Origin: Linyphia triangularis
Lineage: Eukaryota > Arthropoda > Arachnida > Araneae > Linyphiidae
DNA: 64,000 nt
Direction: 5' to 3'
NCBI GenBank assembly: GCA_963978545.1
Contig: OZ021722.1
Span: 37,589,365 to 37,653,364 of the forward strand
Both the position numbers and the translations under genes were made by a program. The notes under the pieces are model-generated. The model did not search any database and was not told where the DNA came from. It saw only the letters and a list, made by a program, of their open reading frames with translations. Positions 36,001 through 44,417 of this stretch are shown here, piece by piece. How positions within the stretch are numbered: the first letter of the stretch is position 1; every line of letters starts with the position of its first letter.

Positions 36001-38333
36001 GTTTTGTCGCTACGTATCACTGCATGATGGGGTAGGTAAAATCCCTGACTATTCGACAAAGATTCACAAGAAGTACGCTCAACGATACCTTCCCTAACAT
36101 AATCATCAATTACATCCTTATACTCACAAAACAACTCGTGATCACATTTGAATCTACGAACCAACCCCACAAAGCGTTTACGCGCAACAAACTCATTATT
36201 TTGTAAAGCCTCTCTCATACCTGGTCTCCATGGCAAACTTACGCGATATCGACCATCTACGAAACTAATTGAGCTATCAAACTCACTTAGTACCTCTTCA
36301 TCTCCCTTACTCCAAGACACCGAATCCTTATCATGTATCCCTAAACTTTCAATCTCCCAAAACCTTCTTAACTCAGCCGAAACAGACTCATCTTCACTGT
36401 GAATCAAATGCACCGAAGTACAATCGCTCTGCTCATCGCACCTACCCTGAAGAGACCATCCCAGACTGGTGTCAACAGCAACCAATGATGAATCAAGTCT
36501 TTTTATTTGATTTGTTAAGGACCAATAAAAATCTGAACCAATTAACAACGAAATTTCACAACTCCCAGTTGATTCACTACAACTAAACGTCAATCTAACA
36601 CCTCTCGATTCCATTTCCTTCCAAACTTCTGGGTTCGGAAGACTAAGTGTCGCCTTAGAAATTTCCTCAATTTCCAATGCCTCAATCACAGTCTCCTGCC
36701 CATTCAATACATTCCTTAGTCTAACTTCTACCTTGCAACAAGTTTGATTTTTAGGAGTTTTTGATCCGAACGAGTAAATATTTAGCTTTTCCAAACCTAT
36801 TTTTTTTAATCCCAATCTACGGGATACATCTTTCTTAACAAAAGTCTTTTCCGATCCATTGTCAAAAAGACAAAATATTTTATCCGATGAAGTGCTACCG
36901 ATAATTTCTACCTTAACACATTGCAACAAAACGCCACTGCAATTATTCATAACAGAATTTGAAGTCGTCGATTTAACGTCAACAGAGTTTTCTTTCAAGT
37001 CTAAATGCGAATTTTGTTTTTTAGAATTTTCTAACTTGAAGCAAATAGCGCGAGCATGGCGACCCTGACAGTAAGTACAAACAATCCCTTTGCAACCCTT
37101 TACACGGCAATTAGTGTTGCAACATAAAAAACATCTACATTCCTTAATAAGCTTATCCCTCTTTTGTTGAACGCATAAATTCTCACACAAATCAGATGAA
37201 TGAGTATTATTTTCGGAACAAAATATACAACTAAAATGCGCAGCTGCCAGGAGTTCGGTTGCAGATCCGCTCACATTTGATTTGTTATGATTTGAAGAAA
37301 ATCGCGAATTACTCTTTTGTTGCGTCTGGGTTAAGAATTTATTCGAATGTGAGCCTTTGATTTGTGACTCATGTGATTTTACTAAAGCATCCGTGCGCTC
37401 ACGACTTTGAACTTCATCGCGTAGATATGATGTTAAATCAGTGATTTGGGACTGCTTATCTTTATAAATTCGATTGAATTCTAACGCCAAATTAGGGGGA
37501 ATAGCTTTCATAATTATCGGAAACAAAAGACTACTATAAGAATTAGGAGATATTCCTAGCGTTTCGAGTCCCCTAATATTTAATTCCAATTGATCATACA
37601 GATTTCTTAACGCGATAACATCAAGTGATTTGCGAACTGGGGTCAAATTTAACAAACGATTCATATGATAGTCAACTATAAGCTCCTTACGTCCGAATCT
37701 ATCTTCTAGAATTTTAATGGCTGCGGCATAATTTTCCGAAGTCAGCGTTAAACCTCGTATTGCCAATTCAGCATCAGATGTGACAACCGATTTTAAATAG
37801 CAAAATTTGTCCACATCACTCAAACTTGAATTTTCATGCACTGCTGATTTAAATCTAGCCCAAAAACTAGGGAAACTACTTATATCTTTGCCTGAAAAAT
37901 ACTCTAAAGTAAGTTTTGGCAAGCGTGGTTGATTTGCTAAAGCAGAAGGAAATGAGCTATTTTCAGGAAGTGTTACGTTTTGCTGTTGTGTTTCCCGCGA
38001 ATTTTGAATACTAACTGAACTTGGAATCGAAACCGATTCTATATAACGCTCAGCGCGGGTTTTCCAAATTATAAATTTATCTCTATATTCTTCACGAGTT
38101 AATATTTCATCTTCCAGATTATCGATATCTATTAAACCCTCGACTTCCTTATCGAGTTTACTTAATTCCTCAAATTTAGAAATTAACTGTACATATATTT
38201 CATGCACTACTGTTTTGTCGGCAGAATTATTTATTTCGGATTCCAATTTATTAGTTTGCCTTGTCACAATAGACCTTATGACAGAACGAGTCTTTTTTGT
38301 TCTTTCTAATAAAGCCAGATTTGATGCATCCAT
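33027..38333 (-). CDS. Bel-Pao Gag-Pol polyprotein, intact
   Basis: The frame is open from 38405; I choose the ATG at 38333 (MDASNLALLERTKK), giving 1768 residues. Numbering below is from 38405. Order: DUF1759-like Gag region (about 160-330); Cys/His cluster (about 393-455); aspartic protease-like region with LFDNGSEKTFV (about 513); reverse transcriptase with FTADVKSAF (853) and YVDD (929-932); RNase H with FSDAS (1115), PRLELTAA (1159) and WTDS (1188); integrase zinc-binding HEEIGH...CLIC (1425-1463); integrase core Asp1495, Asp1557, Glu1607; and a DUF5641-type C-terminus to residue 1792. No stop or frameshift is seen, so it may be competent for retrotransposition. No envelope gene is present. 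Confidence 0.95.
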   Translation of the reverse strand: MDASNLALLERTKKTRSVIRSIVTRQTNKLESEINNSADKTVVHEIYVQLISKFEELSKLDKEVEGLIDIDNLEDEILTREEYRDKFIIWKTRAERYIESVSIPSSVSIQNSRETQQQNVTLPENSSFPSALANQPRLPKLTLEYFSGKDISSFPSFWARFKSAVHENSSLSDVDKFCYLKSVVTSDAELAIRGLTLTSENYAAAIKILEDRFGRKELIVDYHMNRLLNLTPVRKSLDVIALRNLYDQLELNIRGLETLGISPNSYSSLLFPIIMKAIPPNLALEFNRIYKDKQSQITDLTSYLRDEVQSRERTDALVKSHESQIKGSHSNKFLTQTQQKSNSRFSSNHNKSNVSGSATELLAAAHFSCIFCSENNTHSSDLCENLCVQQKRDKLIKECRCFLCCNTNCRVKGCKGIVCTYCQGRHARAICFKLENSKKQNSHLDLKENSVDVKSTTSNSVMNNCSGVLLQCVKVEIIGSTSSDKIFCLFDNGSEKTFVKKDVSRRLGLKKIGLEKLNIYSFGSKTPKNQTCCKVEVRLRNVLNGQETVIEALEIEEISKATLSLPNPEVWKEMESRGVRLTFSCSESTGSCEISLLIGSDFYWSLTNQIKRLDSSLVAVDTSLGWSLQGRCDEQSDCTSVHLIHSEDESVSAELRRFWEIESLGIHDKDSVSWSKGDEEVLSEFDSSISFVDGRYRVSLPWRPGMREALQNNEFVARKRFVGLVRRFKCDHELFCEYKDVIDDYVREGIVERTSCESLSNSQGFYLPHHAVIRSDKTTSRLRVVFDGSAHEDKNISLNESLYTGPNLHPNILELLLRFRENYVAFTADVKSAFLQIELDLADRDFTRFFWTDNLNNDPYVLNFTRVLFGLRPSPYLLAATLKHHFKKYKEQYPHTFNLLNSSVYVDDVISGRNDVQDALRTSMECLQIFSDAGMLLRKWRTNSKQLYLLWQQEGVEPEFSETVAVDLSLPIKVLGLSWDPERDLIYFDPKDLLKFMSRKIESKRFILSVVGRIFDPIGIIGPFVIKLKRVLQDLWTLGVDWDSELPPKLRHQWQQWSSEAEDLTEIKIPRYYLGKLEQDVSMFEIHCFSDASKTAYGTVLYLRFVTRNNEIETSFIYSKGRVAPLKSMTVPRLELTAALLSARLAKQVSTCLRFDANIYYWTDSLISYYWIRGDSSTFKPYVKNRVEEIQMLSDPIRWGHCPGKDNPADLISRGTSALNLVQNELWWNGPPWLRLPPDHWPNLHRPILDSELCSEELELRSSVHVAVTQPKESLVDIERFSSLKKLLRVTAWIFRFVSNVKNLNKSLSLYLTADEIQNAEYFWIKYVQTEFYSAEISALRSNKQLQNNSEIKSLVPYLDKDSLLRITGRLLEAELCFGEKHPVILPRRCKFTELLVTRVHEEIGHCGVSATLTQLRKHYWVPKIRQLVKTVIRNCLICKKYNAKPADQLSGQLPRDRISRSPPFQIVGVDFTGAILVKNSKDTQKSYVALFTCAVTRAVHLELVSDMSTKCFLLAFRRFLARRSNCQVIYSDNARTFKAAQRELTYFTNILKDIKLQNFVADEGIRWKFIVECAPWWGGFYERLVKTVKEPLRKILGKALVTFEELSTILSEVEVIVNNRPLTYVENDPGEPERLTPAHFLELGYGDSKYPVHFIELIDSTAAKQSYQRRKTYQTLLLKQIWRRWKEQYLLQLKTVNNFKSPSLRKNLQLNDVVIVEGNVKPKLLWELGVIKEIYIGRDNNVRSCLVKTSKGLFRKPIQLLYPLEIT

Positions 38334-38653
38334 TTTAAACCGAAACACTTTACAAGCAAAACAAATATTAAAATGACAATACCATACTAATCCAAAATGC
38401 AGCAATCTAGAACAAATTTCAGCTCCACAAACAGAAAACCAATATTAGAATCCACTCTAACTTATTAATTACTTTCCTTTAATCAAAAAACGAACAACTT
38501 CAATTTTCGCAAAACCGACACACGAATCAACCAAAAACGAAATAAATCGAAACAAAAACCAATTACTCACCCCACCGTGCAGCGAAAACATGCGCCAATA
38601 ATCCAAAGTGGTTAGTATCACTCACAACACAATAATTCCCAACAACACAACAT

Positions 38654-38671
38654 TTCCCGGCCGATGCACCA
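38654..38671 (-). promoter_or_regulatory. Bel-Pao primer-binding site (tRNA-Gly)
   Basis: The minus-strand 18-mer TGGTGCATCGGCCGGGAA is complementary to the 3' end of animal tRNA-Gly including CCA. It starts 6 nt after the 5' LTR, the normal spacing. Confidence 0.9.
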
Positions 38672-38677
38672 TTTCTA

Positions 38678-38831
38678 TAAAGGAAACATGACACCACTCA
38701 AAATCATCGATGCGTTATCAATTACAAGATCTTTATTTAAGGCATTCCAAAAAGCGAGTGATAAGAAACCTACGCAGCGAGCGGCGAACAATCTCCCCCT
38801 CTCGCCAAGCTTCTCGCCAATATTCGCCACA
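38678..38831 (-). mobile_element. Bel-Pao 5' LTR (154 bp)
   Basis: Same as the 3' LTR plus a 12-bp duplication around TTGGCGAGAAGC. It contains AATAAA (minus strand, near 38737). Next to it is the 5-bp duplication AACAC at 38832-38836. Confidence 0.9.
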
Positions 38832-38836
38832 AACAC

Positions 38837-39214
38837 TTCTTCTTTCACGGATTGCAGAACATTTGAGGTAGTTTCTATTATGGTTGATTCCACCATTGAG
38901 GCTAGCTCTATCTTCATTTCTTTGATTTCATTCACTGCTGCAGATGTTGTTTCACACTTGGCGGCTAAAGATTTAATGTCCGACGATGTTGCTTCTTGGC
39001 TGGCGGCGATTGCGGCGGCAAGTTCGGCGTTAGTCGTTTCTTGACGGGCTTGTCCGGCTTTTATTTCGGCTGCGAGTTCGGCGTTAGTCGTTTCTTGGCG
39101 GGCTTGTCCGGCTTTTATTTCGGCGGCGGTGGACTCTTGTTGGGCCTTCATTCCAGCAATCATTTCCATCAACTGCTTCATTTGGTCTTCCATCATTCCT
39201 CTAGTTGTCGGCAT
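38837..39214 (-). pseudogene. Gypsy Gag N-terminal fragment, cut by the Bel-Pao insertion
   Basis: The frame starts MPTTRGMMEDQMKQLMEMIA, 32 nt after the LTR end, and runs 126 codons to the Bel-Pao LTR. It is predicted to be coiled and Ala/Glu-rich. A 17-residue segment (AEIKAGQARQETTNAEL) is tandemly duplicated by a 51-bp DNA repeat. Beyond 38837 the frame runs into Bel-Pao LTR and stops. Confidence 0.8.
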
Positions 39215-39227
39215 TCAAAATTACAAT

Positions 39228-39246
39228 ATCCCACTTCTGACACCAC
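39228..39246 (-). promoter_or_regulatory. Gypsy primer-binding-site region
   Basis: The minus strand reads GTGGTGTCAGAAGTGGGAT directly after the LTR end, of the TGGYGTCAGAAGTGGG type common in Gypsy elements. I do not assign the tRNA. Confidence 0.6.
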
Positions 39247-39710
39247 TGTTATGAATTTTTCCACTGAGGCAATGATGGCACAGTTTTCACGGTTTAAAAA
39301 TATTTATTCTCTCTTCAGAAAACTCACAAAATTTATTCACAGGCAACAGTTTAATTACTCTCGAGCTTCAACACAAGCTTCAAAAATAACTTCGAATTCA
39401 GCGATTATACAAGCTCACTCCAATAGGTAAACAAAGCGATCAGCTTTCAACGAACTCCGAAGTCAATCTGAAAACTTTCCCGTTCTCCAGTCTTTTTATA
39501 TACAAGCGCGTGAGACATTCTCGAAATTTCCAGCCAATTCATCGGAAACGAAATATCTCGAAACTTCTCGAATGCTTTAGGTGTTGCCACCTTTTTCTAA
39601 CTTGTATAATCGCTATTAATTAATAAATAAAATAAGATAAAAATAAATTACAATAGAATTTTGAAATAATACGTCACTATTTACAATATATACAGACAAT
39701 TTGTGCAACA
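39247..39710 (-). mobile_element. Gypsy LTR, minus orientation (464 bp)
   Basis: Reverse complement of 31902-32365, same length and nearly identical. It is followed on its downstream side by a primer site and Gag, so it acts as a 5' LTR on the minus strand. Its outer end abuts the 76-bp flank copy at 39711. Confidence 0.9.
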
Positions 39711-39786
39711 ATATACATTGTTGTGATGGTCATTTTCATCGTGTTTCGTCGATATTATAGCCGTTATTTTCAAGATATGCGCCGAA
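39711..39786 (+). repeat. 76-bp flank copy, right of the Gypsy composite
   Basis: See 30052-30127: 74 of 76 positions identical. It continues here into more of the degraded CAGGGATG-family sequence. Confidence 0.9.
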
Positions 39787-40650
39787 AATATTGCTATCAT
39801 CGAGATTTACATTGTTTGGATAGTTAATTTCATTTGTAATGTTTCGCTGATACAGTCTATACAGTACTATTGCAGAGTTTTTTGTCAGTATATTAAGGTC
39901 TAATGCTGATATGTACTTGTAATATATGATTATTGAGATCTACTCTTATATTAGAAAAAAAATACAAAATACATAGATTTGCTTCCGTATGGAAGGCACT
40001 ATCGTTAATATTTACGTTGAAGTGATGGTCATTTTTACCTAGAGTTATGCTGATGTAATAGCTAATAGGGGCCGTTCAAATATTACGTAAGCACCTAGGA
40101 GTGGGGGGGGGGGGTTAGCGATTTGCTTATTTTTGCTGACAAGGGGGGAGGGGGTATGAGTGATGCTTACGTAAGCATTTAATATTCCCTTTATTTCTAA
40201 AAAATATTGAAACTTACAAAAAATTTCACTTTTGTACACCGAGTTCTAGGATAGGCGACTTTCCATTCAAATCGATCTAAGGGATTTAAACTTACGTCAC
40301 ATAAGAGTGACGTACTCTGCCTTCAGCCAATTACAATCAAACATTGATGATGCAAAATACTGCAGTTTCAAAATGAATAAAGGGGATTCCCCTCTTTTGG
40401 GTGTTTGGAGACGTGAATCCTACATTAAACCTAACTTATGTGACAGACAATTTTTGTTTTTGTTTCGCTTGGCGACTGGCGGGCGCCTAATAAGATGGAA
40501 CAGTAGTTGGTTTAAGGTTCAAGATTCCGAATTGAGTTGTGTTTTGAACAAGTTTCTTTTTCCACTGCAATCCTTCTTGAGCTTTTTGAAGATTAAGCAA
40601 ATATAGTTGCTCTGCTTTCTGTTTGCTTTAAAAAAAAAAAACAACAACAT

Positions 40651-40863
40651 ATGTCTTCATTTCGTGAAATTTTATATAAAAAGCTGTTTGAAGCTTTTAA
40701 AAAGTCTACATCAAACAAACCCTTGAAAGATATTCAGGATATAAATAATGAGGTATGGCGTCATTTTAAAAATGCCTCTAAAAATGACGAAGAACTAGAA
40801 GTGTTGGTGTTAAAAAGAGTCGAAGAAGAGTTGCGAAAGGCAACTAGAAAAATCCCTTCTTGA
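40651..40863 (+). CDS. Small lysine-rich protein of the TIR element, unknown function
   Basis: A 70-residue ATG frame (MSSFREILYKKLFEAFKK at the start) rich in Lys and Glu, with a likely helical composition. It looks protein-like, but I recognise no family. It probably belongs to the surrounding transposon. A possible donor (AAAGGTAATT) follows the stop. Confidence 0.4.
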   Translation: MSSFREILYKKLFEAFKKSTSNKPLKDIQDINNEVWRHFKNASKNDEELEVLVLKRVEEELRKATRKIPS

Positions 40864-41110
40864 TTATTTTATAAAGGTAATTATAAACAATTTATTCATA
40901 ATATGTTAAGATAAATTTATGTTAAGTATATTTTATCAGAACTTTTTATATTTTTTATATTCACCTTGGTTTTGACTATTTACATATTTTGAAAAATGTA
41001 GCGAAAACTAAAATAAGTATAGTACACTAGATTTGGTAATACGTAATTGTGTTAAAATTGACATCTTCTTTCTTTAATTATATAGATAATTTATGAATAA
41101 TTTACAGAAA

Positions 41111-42280
41111 ATGCCATATGACTATTTTTGGCCGCAGTGGTGTAGTGTAAAATGAAAAGGTGTGGGAACGCCATGTCGCGTCGTTACAAATGTTTACTTT
41201 TTTTCTACGGGGAGAAGCGGGGGGGGGGGGGGGAGTAAAAATGAAAACGAAGAATAAATAACTTTACTAGTACTACTTTAGTTATTTCAAAGCAGATTAC
41301 GAGCACCTCAAAAATTTTAAAAGAAAAAAATGTGTGTTAGCTCCTCGAAATCTGTTTTCAAAATGAATTAAAAAGATTTCGATTGTTGTAGACGTCGATT
41401 AAGAGTTTTACGTTTTTTTCCCCTTCTCGAAAGTAAAATGTAGAGAAGTTCTTCTTTCTAGAATTCTAGATAATAAATTAATATGAAATTCTTTCGTTTA
41501 TTTAAATTCAATTACAGAAGGAGTAATATTTTAGGTAAACGGACCAACACCAATATCATTTTGATTTTGGTGACATTGAACATTAAAACATTGAAAGACT
41601 GGGAGGGAGGAGGGGGAGTCTAATGCATCAATCGGATTGTTGATGGAATGGCCATGTGCGGTTTGCCGCTCCTCTTTCAAGTATTTTTCAAATACTTGAA
41701 CTTACCTGCTCAGCTCTGAAGTTATGGATCGAATACGAAGGTCACTATATAACTTTTTCATTTTCTTATTTGGCTTTCCGTTAAGGGTCACATAAAGATA
41801 AAAAATGCAAAAAAAATAAAATAAATTAAAACACAAATTAAAAATTTTTTTAAGTGAGGGAACGCCGTTCCGCCTTCTAAAAAGGTAAAGAATCGCCGTT
41901 CCTATGCGTTCCCGCTCCACTACACCCCTGTTTGTCCGTCCATCAAATCACAATTGTCTGCAAGGACTTGTGGGAAATGTGATTTGTACCACGCTTCACT
42001 AAAATCGACAATTCGTCATAAGAAAATTGTTCATTTCGAAAATAGCCAGAGAGCCTGCCTAGTTCGGCCTATGAGAATTGCTGCTCGTCGAGCAAATGAA
42101 CTGATGTGCGTCATCAATTATGTAGAAGGCATGGAAGATACCGAGTGGATAAGCGAAGAGGAAGTTTGCCCAGATTCCTTGTGCGAAACAAGTGATGAAG
42201 CAATAACATCAGATGCCAGAAACCCTATAATTTCAGACATTAAAAACTGGCTAGAGCAACCCTGGATAACATTTGACTAG
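41111..42280 (+). pseudogene. C2H2 zinc-finger reading frame split by a hAT insertion
   Basis: An ATG at 41111, just after a TTTACAG acceptor, opens 8 codons that end at the hAT target duplication (41127-41134). After the hAT copy and second duplication (41931-41938), the frame resumes at 41939 in the same phase and runs to a stop at 42280. The distal part holds a C-X2-C-X12-H-X4-H finger (CGKCDLYH...RHKKIVH) and an acidic C-terminus. The empty site would encode about 121 residues. It is likely a gene of the TIR element, now broken. Confidence 0.6.
41135..41930. mobile_element. hAT-type MITE with 8-bp TSD
   Basis: Ends are CAGTGGTGTAGTG and, inverted, CAGGGGTGTAGTG. Target duplications TTTGGCCG (41127-41134) and TTTGTCCG (41931-41938) differ at one base. 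It carries GGAACGCC words near both ends and a 16-base-class G run near 41220. Non-coding. Confidence 0.8.
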
Positions 42281-43747
42281 ATAGACTTAATTGATTATGA
42301 AAATTACATTTATGTGCCATTAAAATTGTGATAAACTTAAGATTTAAAAAAAAATTAAAAATATTTTTTTTTTCCCTTTTAAGGCGAGTTAAAGTTCATT
42401 ATTTGCATTGAATCCTAACTTTTTTTTAGATTATTAACGTTACAAAAAAAATAATTCAGGAGCAGGGGGGGGGGGGGTTACCGTATGCTTACGTAATTAT
42501 AGAGGGGGGGGGGGGTATACGATTTGCTTATTTTTGCTGACAAGGGGGGGGGGGGTCAAAAATTACCAAAAACATGCTTACTTAATATTTGAACGACACC
42601 ATACCAAGATGTTTACCCCCGTTTTTCCCCCCTCCCCCATATTAGCTTAGGCTTCTGTTGATGTGATAGCCGCTATTCCCGAGATTAGTGTCTATGTGTA
42701 AGGATAATTTCACCATTTTGTTAGAATAAGGTCTAAAATTTAATATTTTGAAAAGGATGTTTTTCAATTTTTATTTATAGTCCAGACAATGTATAGTTAA
42801 TCGAAAACGTTTAAGCTTTCTTTTTTTTTTTGGGGGGGGGGGAGGATTTCAATCAATGCAAATGTGCATTACAATTATATGAAGGGGGAGGGATTCATTC
42901 CCTTGCTTGCAAATCTGACAGCCTCGGAACATACGTACATTCAGACTTTTCCCAAATCTTCGATGTAATTGTCCCTTTTGCTGCCGATAGCCTCTGTTGC
43001 CATTATTTATGTTGTTGTGTGGAGGTCATTTTAGCTGAACATTACGTTGACATTATGGCAGCTATTGTCAAGCATTGCTCGCTACGGCAGGTGCCATCGC
43101 CGACATTTACGTTAGTATGATGGTCTTTTTCGCCGATATAATTAATCATCGTTTCCAATATTTACATCCTTATGGCTGTCGTAGAGTTGTACGCTGTTGT
43201 GAAATTCGATTTCATCGATTGTTATGCCTATATAATCAGCTCTATTGCAAAGATTTGCACCTGTACATAGGGTGCTAATGCTGTTATTTACGTTGATGGA
43301 TGGTAATTTTTGCTGATTGCTATGTAGTTCCAACATATAATAAGATTTACACCTATGTTATCGAAAAAATACCAATATTTCGGAGTTTTGCCGCTACAAT
43401 GGGCGCTATTGCCGATATTTACGTTGTAATAATGATTAATTTCACCCAGATTTACGTTGATACAATAACAGCTATTACCAGTTCTGCGACGCCATTTTGT
43501 GGCATTCGCAGTTGTGATATCCGTGTGATTTGTGGCTGTGTGGGAATTGATTTCGATACTTCATTCAAATCGATGCAAAATAACTAAAATTTTTTTTTTT
43601 TTTTTTTTACAAGAAAATTAGTCTTAATTTTTCTATATAATCTTTGTTTAAAATTTTAATTTTTACTGCAATCAGAAATTGAGAATGAGCTAAAATTAAG
43701 ATGAAAAAAAAAAGCAATTATAAAACTGGATTTAAATAGATTAATAC

Positions 43748-44413
43748 TTTTGCGTGGATGGGTTCGAAAGACTTGAAGCCAAAGCAGATCAAAATTTGCA
43801 GAAATTTATTCCGATATAACTCTTCGCAGATTCTTTTACAACTCCAGAACTTTCTGTTCTAATAGACTCAATGCAGCTCTTTGCCCAACAATGGAGCGCA
43901 AACAGCAGTTAAAAACTAGATACACAACTGCTAAAATCAACTCAAAAGACAATGCAATACAGTTCATTTTCGCAATATAGCTCTCTGAACGCTCGTTGAA
44001 AGAACTAACACAGTAACTTACTCCATCACCCGCTCTTTTAGGCCTTATATAGAAAGGCGAATCTTCTAGAGATAGAAATTTGGAGAATTTTCCAGATCGT
44101 AGTTGAAAAGCCCTATACAGGTACATGGGGACCGAAAATGTCGCCAAGTTTGGCAACATTTGGCTATTTCTCGCCAAATTTGGCAACCAAAATTAGTTGC
44201 CAAAACCGTCGCCAACTTGGCGAGATTGCCATGAACCATAGTGTTAAATGGCCTTCACCTTGTAAAACTCGTTTTCCAGCATTAAGAGGCGCATTGCAGG
44301 AAAGCGAAGCAAAGACATACTCTTGCACTGCCTTATGAGAAGGTACATAAATTTGTCTTTTTACATAATTAATACTACGAAATATTTATACAAATATACA
44401 GAAATTCGTAACA
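43748..44413 (-). mobile_element. Solo LTR (family 1), minus orientation
   Basis: On the minus strand it starts TGTTACGAATTTCTG and ends near CGCAAAA, following 14414-15228 throughout, including the TGGCGAC/GCCAAATTTGG region, the TATATAAGG box and AATAAA. Flanks are ATAC (43744-43747) and ATAT (44414-44417). Confidence 0.8.
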
Positions 44414-44417
44414 ATAT

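Larger units (their letters stand above)
32688..38831 (-). mobile_element. Complete Bel-Pao LTR retrotransposon (6144 bp)
   Basis: All parts are present: LTRs of 154 and 142 bp, a tRNA-Gly primer site, a single intact polyprotein frame, and a purine tract. A perfect 5-bp duplication (AACAC on the plus strand) lies at 32683-32687 and 38832-38836. It is inserted inside Gypsy Gag coding sequence. Near-identical LTRs and the open frame indicate a recent insertion. Confidence 0.95.
40068..42600 (+). mobile_element. 2.5-kb TIR element with small reading frames
   Basis: The inverted ends share CGTTCAAATATTA and GTAAGCA after G-rich tips (GGGGC / GGTGT). A 3-bp ATA lies on both sides, so PIF/Harbinger is possible but unproven. 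GATTTGCTTATTTTTGCTGA occurs near both ends in the same orientation, next to long G runs. The interior carries reading frames at 40651 and 41111-42280 and a nested hAT MITE. Confidence 0.65.
23935..43600 (+). mobile_element. Degraded CAGGGATG-family sequence (copies C/D), broken by nested insertions
   Basis: Host pieces are 23935-24129, 30035-30127, 39711-40067, 42601-42720 and about 42890-43600. All carry the family motifs (GACAACCATGGAACATGCGTACG; TGTTGTGATGGTCATTTT; GATATAATAGCC and variants). Removing the insertions at 24130-30034 and 40068-42600 rejoins the motif sequence correctly. Neither CAGGGATG end was found, so the limits are approximate. Confidence 0.6.

Noticed and set aside
32688..38831. 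A 140-150-bp segment at both ends read as a Gag duplication
   Set aside because: The tRNA-Gly primer site, the 5-bp target duplication and the purine tract show that the segments are the Bel-Pao LTRs, translated by chance in the Gag frame.
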